A stretch of DNA of 64,000 bases from Enterobacteriaceae bacterium B14 (GTDB lineage Bacteria > Pseudomonadota > Gammaproteobacteria > Enterobacterales > Enterobacteriaceae): NCBI GenBank assembly GCA_000307305.1, contig DF158883.1:361064-425063 (forward strand), given 5' to 3'. The notes beneath the pieces were generated by a model. The model made no database searches. It was given only the letters and a program-made list of their open reading frames with translations, and had not been told where the DNA came from. Below, in pieces: positions 59,357-64,000 of this stretch. Every line of letters begins with the position of its first letter. Within the stretch, counting starts at the first letter, position 1. The position numbers and the translations under genes were made by a program.

Positions 59357-62300
59357 ATGGCTGAACCACGTTTTGTCCATCTGCGTGTACATAGCGATTA
59401 CTCCATGATTGATGGGTTGGCAAAAGTCGGCCCCTTGGTGAAGAAAGTCGCTTCTCTGAACATGCCCGCGCTAGCACTCACCGACTTCACTAACTTATGT
59501 GGACTGGTCCGGTTTTATGGTGCTGCTCACGGGGCAGGGGTCAAGCCTATTGTTGGTGCCGATTTTAAAGTACAGAGCAGTGAGATGGGCGACGAACTTA
59601 CGGCGCTCACTGTTTTAGCCGCTGATAACGACGGTTACCAAAATTTAACGCTGCTTATCTCTCAGGCCTACCAACGAGGCTATATCCAAGATGGTCCTGT
59701 CATTGATCGTGACTGGCTGATTGAGCGCAAGAAAGGCTTAATACTCCTGTCTGGTGCGAGGGATGGTGACGTCGGTAGGTTAATGCTGCGGGGCAATCAG
59801 GTCTTAGCAGAACAGAGCCTTTCGTTTTATCAGCAGCACTTTCCTGACGCCTACTTTCTTGAACTGATTAGAACGGGCAGACAGGACGAAGATTCCTACC
59901 TACATTTTGCCGTAGAGTTGGCAACGAAACAGGGCATTCCCGTTGTTGCCACTAACGACGTTCGCTTCCTCGATGCGAAAGATTTTGATGCCCATGAGAT
60001 CCGCGTCGCGATCCACGATGGCTTCACGTTAGACGATCCCAAACGGCCTAAAAATTACAGCCCGCAGCAGTATTTACGCACGGAAGAGGAGATGTGCGAG
60101 CTGTTTTCCGACATCCCCGAAGCCTTACAAAACAGTGTAGAGATTGCCAAACGTTGTAACGTAACGATCCGTCTTGGTGAATACTTCTTGCCGCAATTCC
60201 CTACAGGGGATATGTCGACAGAAGACTTCTTGGTGAAGTGTTCCAAAGAGGGGTTAGAGGATCGTTTAAATTTTCTGTTCCCTGATCCAGAGGTCAGAGA
60301 GCAACGCCGCCTAGAATATGATGAACGTCTGGATATTGAGCTCAAAGTTATCAACCAGATGGGATTTCCCGGCTACTTCCTGATCGTAATGGAGTTTATC
60401 CAGTGGTCGAAGGATAACGGCGTACCCGTCGGGCCGGGGCGAGGTTCGGGTGCGGGTTCTTTGGTAGCCTATGCCCTTAAGATCACCGATCTCGATCCGC
60501 TAGAGTTTGACCTCTTGTTCGAACGTTTTCTTAACCCAGAACGTGTCTCAATGCCCGATTTCGACGTCGACTTCTGCATGGAGAAACGCGATCTGGTTAT
60601 CGATCACGTCGCAGAAATGTACGGACGCGATGCCGTATCGCAAATCATCACCTTCGGTACGATGGCAGCAAAAGCAGTTATTCGAGATGTAGGCCGGGTG
60701 CTTGGGCATCCTTATGGCTTCGTCGATAGAATCTCTAAACTTGTACCGCCTGATCCAGGGATGACGCTGGAAAAAGCCTTCGCCGCGGAACCACAGCTGC
60801 AAGAAACGTATGATGCTGATGAGGAAGTTCGGGCGCTGATCGACATGGCACGAATTCTAGAGGGTGTCACGCGTAACGCCGGTAAACATGCTGGCGGCGT
60901 GGTGATTTCACCGACGAAAATCACCGACTTCGCACCGCTGTATTGCGACTCCGAAGGTAACCATCCTGTTACCCAGTTTGATAAAAACGACGTTGAATAT
61001 GCAGGCTTAGTAAAGTTTGACTTCCTAGGCCTGCGCACGCTCACTATCATCAACTGGGCGTTAGAGATGATCAACGCCCGTAGAGCGAAAACAGGCCTAG
61101 AGCCTATTAATATTGAGTCTATCCCGCTCGACGATCAAAAAAGCTTCGACATGCTACAGCGCTCGGAAACGACGGCGGTATTCCAGCTTGAATCCCGTGG
61201 CATGAAAGATCTGATTAAGCGCCTAAAACCAGATAGCTTTGAGGATATGATTGCACTGGTGGCGCTATTTCGCCCTGGCCCGCTACAGTCCGGCATGGTA
61301 GATAACTTTATCGACCGTAAACACGGGCGCGAAGAGCTTTCCTACCCCGATATTCAGTGGCAGCACGAATCCTTGAAACCGGTACTAGAGCCAACATACG
61401 GCATCATCTTGTATCAAGAACAGGTCATGCAGATAGCGCAGGTTCTAGCAGGTTATACGCTAGGCGGTGCAGACATGCTGCGCCGTGCGATGGGTAAGAA
61501 AAAGCCAGAAGAGATGGCAAAGCAGCGCTCGGTATTTGAAGATGGAGCAAAAAGCCAAGGCATCGATGGCGAACTGTCGATGCATATCTTCGATCTGGTA
61601 GAAAAATTCGCGGGCTATGGCTTTAACAAATCTCACTCTGCGGCCTATGCTTTGGTTTCCTACCAAACGCTATGGCTAAAAGCACACTATCCTGCCGAAT
61701 TTATGGCGGCGGTAATGACCGCAGATATGGATAACACCGAAAAAGTCGTTGGTCTGGTGGATGAATGCCTGCGGATGGGGCTAAAAATTCAGCCACCAGA
61801 TATCAACAGCGGCCTGTACCATTTCCATGTGAACAATGAAGGCGAAATAGTTTACGGAATCGGTGCAATAAAAGGCGTTGGTGAAGGTCCAATAGAGGCG
61901 ATACTCGAAGCACGTAAAGAAGGCGGCTATTTTAAAGAGTTATTCGATCTCTGTGCTCGGGTTGATATCAAGAAACTCAATCGCCGAATGTTAGAAAAGC
62001 TGATCATGTCTGGGGCATTCGATCGCCTTGGGCCACACCGCGCTGCATTGATGAACTCATTGGGTGAAGCAATGAAAGCGGCTGATCAGCACGCGAAAGC
62101 TGAGGCACTTGGGCAGGGGGATATGTTCGGCGTTCTGGCTGACGCGCCGGAACAGGTAGAGCAATCTTATGCCAGCGTGACACCTTGGCCAGAGCAAGTG
62201 GTGCTGGACGGCGAGAGAGAAACCTTAGGTTTATATCTCTCTGGGCATCCGATAACACAATACCTGAAAGAGATAGAACGCTATGCTGGCGGGCAGCGTT

Positions 62301-62839
62301 TGAAGGATATGCACCCAACGGAAAGGGGAAAAATGACGATTGCCGTTGGTTTAGTCATAAGTGCACGTATAATGACGACCAAGCGTGGTAACCGAATTGG
62401 TATCTGTACGCTAGACGACCGATCCGGTCGTTTGGATATCATGTTATTTAGCGACGCATTAGATAAATACCAGCATCTGCTGGAAAACGACAGGATTCTA
62501 ATTGCCACAGGACAGGTCAGCTTTGATGATTTTAACGGCGGGCTTAAAATGACAGCCCGAGAGTTAATGGACATCAGTGAGGCTCGGGAAAAATACGCTC
62601 GCGGTCTTGCTATATCATTAACTGACAGGCAAATTGATGACCAACTTTTAAACCGTCTCCGCCAATCGTTAGAACCACATCGATCGGGGACGATTCCAGT
62701 GCATCTTTACTACCAGCGGGAGGATGCGCGCGTGCGGCTAAGATTTGGCGCTGCGTGGCGTGTAACACCAACCGACAAGCTATTACTCGATCTACGCACA
62801 CTGGTGGGTAACGAGCAAGTAGAACTGGAATTTGACTAA
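59357..62839 (+). CDS. dnaE: DNA polymerase III alpha subunit
   Basis: DnaE is the replicative polymerase subunit. The 1160-residue protein equals E. coli length. It has the N-terminal PHP domain ([19 protein letters not shown]) and the palm carboxylates D401, D403 (PDFDVDF) and D555 ([10 protein letters not shown]). The tandem helix-hairpin-helix region, the internal clamp-binding motif at 920-924 and the C-terminal OB and tau-binding domains follow. The clamp motif reads QGDMF, where E. coli has QADMF. It lies between rnhB and accA in the conserved order. Confidence 0.98.
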   Translation: MAEPRFVHLRVHSDYSMIDGLAKVGPLVKKVASLNMPALALTDFTNLCGLVRFYGAAHGAGVKPIVGADFKVQSSEMGDELTALTVLAADNDGYQNLTLLISQAYQRGYIQDGPVIDRDWLIERKKGLILLSGARDGDVGRLMLRGNQVLAEQSLSFYQQHFPDAYFLELIRTGRQDEDSYLHFAVELATKQGIPVVATNDVRFLDAKDFDAHEIRVAIHDGFTLDDPKRPKNYSPQQYLRTEEEMCELFSDIPEALQNSVEIAKRCNVTIRLGEYFLPQFPTGDMSTEDFLVKCSKEGLEDRLNFLFPDPEVREQRRLEYDERLDIELKVINQMGFPGYFLIVMEFIQWSKDNGVPVGPGRGSGAGSLVAYALKITDLDPLEFDLLFERFLNPERVSMPDFDVDFCMEKRDLVIDHVAEMYGRDAVSQIITFGTMAAKAVIRDVGRVLGHPYGFVDRISKLVPPDPGMTLEKAFAAEPQLQETYDADEEVRALIDMARILEGVTRNAGKHAGGVVISPTKITDFAPLYCDSEGNHPVTQFDKNDVEYAGLVKFDFLGLRTLTIINWALEMINARRAKTGLEPINIESIPLDDQKSFDMLQRSETTAVFQLESRGMKDLIKRLKPDSFEDMIALVALFRPGPLQSGMVDNFIDRKHGREELSYPDIQWQHESLKPVLEPTYGIILYQEQVMQIAQVLAGYTLGGADMLRRAMGKKKPEEMAKQRSVFEDGAKSQGIDGELSMHIFDLVEKFAGYGFNKSHSAAYALVSYQTLWLKAHYPAEFMAAVMTADMDNTEKVVGLVDECLRMGLKIQPPDINSGLYHFHVNNEGEIVYGIGAIKGVGEGPIEAILEARKEGGYFKELFDLCARVDIKKLNRRMLEKLIMSGAFDRLGPHRAALMNSLGEAMKAADQHAKAEALGQGDMFGVLADAPEQVEQSYASVTPWPEQVVLDGERETLGLYLSGHPITQYLKEIERYAGGQRLKDMHPTERGKMTIAVGLVISARIMTTKRGNRIGICTLDDRSGRLDIMLFSDALDKYQHLLENDRILIATGQVSFDDFNGGLKMTARELMDISEAREKYARGLAISLTDRQIDDQLLNRLRQSLEPHRSGTIPVHLYYQREDARVRLRFGAAWRVTPTDKLLLDLRTLVGNEQVELEFD

Positions 62840-62850
62840 ATAGGAATGCT

Positions 62851-63810
62851 ATGAGTCTGAATTTTCTAGATTTTGAACAGCCGATTGCAGAGCTGGAAGC
62901 GAAAATTGACTCGCTGACCGCAGTCAGCCGTCATGACGAAAAGCTGGATATCAATCTGGATGATGAAGTCCGGCGTCTGCGTGAGAAAAGCGTTGAGTTA
63001 ACACGCAAAATCTTCTCCGACTTAGGTGCTTGGCAGATCGCCCAGCTGGCACGCCATCCGCGTCGCCCATATACGCTTGATTACATCGAGCACGTCTTTA
63101 CCGATTTCGATGAACTGGCAGGTGATCGCGCCTATGCTGACGATAAAGCTATCGTCGGTGGAACAGCACGTATTGACGGGCGCCCAGTCATGGTCATTGG
63201 CCACCAAAAAGGGCGTGAGACAAAAGAAAAAGTGCGCCGTAACTTTGGTATGCCAGCGCCAGAAGGTTACCGCAAGGCACTGCGCCTAATGGAGATGGCA
63301 GAGCGCTTTAACATGCCTATCATCACCTTTATTGATACCCCAGGCGCTTATCCGGGTGTCGGTGCAGAAGAGCGGGGCCAGTCTGAAGCTATCGCACGTA
63401 ACCTGCGTGAAATGTCTCGTCTAAAAGTACCAACCATCTGCACCATCATTGGTGAAGGTGGCTCCGGTGGGGCATTGGCGATTGGTGTTGGCGATAAAGT
63501 GAATATGCTTCAGTACAGCACCTATTCCGTTATCTCTCCTGAGGGCTGCGCCTCTATTTTGTGGAAAAGTGCAGAGAAAGCCCCTCTGGCGGCAGAAGCA
63601 ATGGGGATTATTGCCCCACGCCTAAAAGAGCTAAAACTCATCGATTCTGTTATCCCAGAGCCGCTAGGTGGCGCACATCGTGATGTTGCTGCGATGGCTG
63701 AATCTCTAAAATCTCAGATTCTTGCTGACCTAAGCGATATCGATGCTCTCGATACCGAGGGAATGCTAAACCGTCGTTATCAACGTTTGATGAATTACGG
63801 CTACTGCTGA
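62851..63810 (+). CDS. accA: Acetyl-CoA carboxylase carboxyltransferase subunit alpha
   Basis: AccA with AccD transfers the carboxyl group from biotin to acetyl-CoA, the first committed step of fatty acid synthesis. The 319-residue protein equals E. coli length. It has a helical N-terminal part ([17 protein letters not shown]), then the crotonase-fold core with [39 protein letters not shown] and the oxyanion-hole region [15 protein letters not shown]. It starts 11 bases after dnaE and ends in a strong terminator. Confidence 0.98.
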   Translation: MSLNFLDFEQPIAELEAKIDSLTAVSRHDEKLDINLDDEVRRLREKSVELTRKIFSDLGAWQIAQLARHPRRPYTLDYIEHVFTDFDELAGDRAYADDKAIVGGTARIDGRPVMVIGHQKGRETKEKVRRNFGMPAPEGYRKALRLMEMAERFNMPIITFIDTPGAYPGVGAEERGQSEAIARNLREMSRLKVPTICTIIGEGGSGGALAIGVGDKVNMLQYSTYSVISPEGCASILWKSAEKAPLAAEAMGIIAPRLKELKLIDSVIPEPLGGAHRDVAAMAESLKSQILADLSDIDALDTEGMLNRRYQRLMNYGYC

Positions 63811-63855
63811 TTGATATCCGAGCCGCTCGGATAAAAGCAGGAGTATGAACGATAC

Positions 63856-63893
63856 AAAAAAGCCAGCCAGCTTATTAGCGAGCTGGCTTTTTT
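63856..63893 (+). terminator. Rho-independent terminator after accA
   Basis: AAAAAAGCCAGC (63856-63867) pairs with GCTGGCTTTTTT (63882-63893) around 14 bases; six T residues end it. The last 107 bases of the window beyond it show no gene I can support. Confidence 0.93.
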
Positions 63894-64000
63894 ATTACCT
63901 CCGCTAAATCACCTCTGTGCAGCGTGCGACAAACTGAGGATGAGTGTTTCTCTGCTTTTTCACCCGCTTATTACCCCTTACGTCATCCTCTTACTTTCCG

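Overview
The window is a continuous stretch of a gammaproteobacterial chromosome, clearly of the order Enterobacterales. Almost every protein aligns end to end with its Escherichia coli counterpart from memory, and the order follows the E. coli 2-4 minute region (ftsA-ftsZ-lpxC-secM-secA-mutT ... pdhR-aceEF-lpdA-acnB ... cueO-hpt-can-yadGH) and then the dapD-glnD-map / rpsB-tsf-pyrH-frr / dxr-uppS-cdsA-rseP-bamA-skp-lpxD-fabZ-lpxAB-rnhB-dnaE-accA block. Base composition is moderate (my impression is mid-40s to 50 % GC, not counted). Together with the gene gaps and extras described below, this suggests a deep-branching family such as Budviciaceae or Yersiniaceae rather than Escherichia itself; that placement is inference. 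I saw no rRNA, tRNA, insertion sequence, prophage or CRISPR array.

Layout. 1-6.4 kb: end of the division cluster (ftsA end, ftsZ), lpxC, a DciA/DUF721 gene, and the secM-secA translocation pair. 6.5-9.1 kb: mutT, a copper-type DUF305 gene behind a CueR-like promoter, and the reverse operon coaE-zapD-yacG. 9.5-15.7 kb: guaC, the type IV pilus operon ppdD-hofB-hofC, nadC and ampD. 15.7-28.4 kb: aroP, then the pyruvate dehydrogenase operon pdhR-aceE-aceF-lpdA with a perfect PdhR operator, a small unknown membrane protein, and acnB. 28.5-36.7 kb: yacL, an AT-rich insert (YddG-like exporter plus a family 25 glycosyltransferase) where E. coli has speDE, then yacC, cueO, hpt, can and the yadGH ABC transporter. 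36.8-42 kb: yaeH, dapD, glnD, map. 42.2-45.5 kb: rpsB-tsf-pyrH-frr with an autoregulatory-type leader. 45.6-47.4 kb: an unrecognised 589-residue exported helical-repeat protein wedged between frr and dxr. 47.5-63.8 kb: isoprenoid, CDP-diglyceride, outer membrane assembly, lipid A, DNA polymerase III alpha and acetyl-CoA carboxylase genes.

The genes are mostly housekeeping. Themes are envelope construction (lpxC, lpxD, fabZ, lpxA, lpxB, bamA, skp, rseP, uppS, cdsA, dxr), protein export (secM, secA), central carbon flow (pdhR operon, acnB, accA), nitrogen and diaminopimelate metabolism (glnD, dapD), and copper defence (cueO and the DUF305 gene, apparently sharing a CueR-type switch). The accessory points most worth following are the copper-switched DUF305 gene, DciA kept at its ancestral locus with a start nearly back to back with secM, a variant SecM arrest motif, the orphan exported repeat protein between frr and dxr, and the exporter/glycosyltransferase insert. 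No wholly new multi-gene system is evident.
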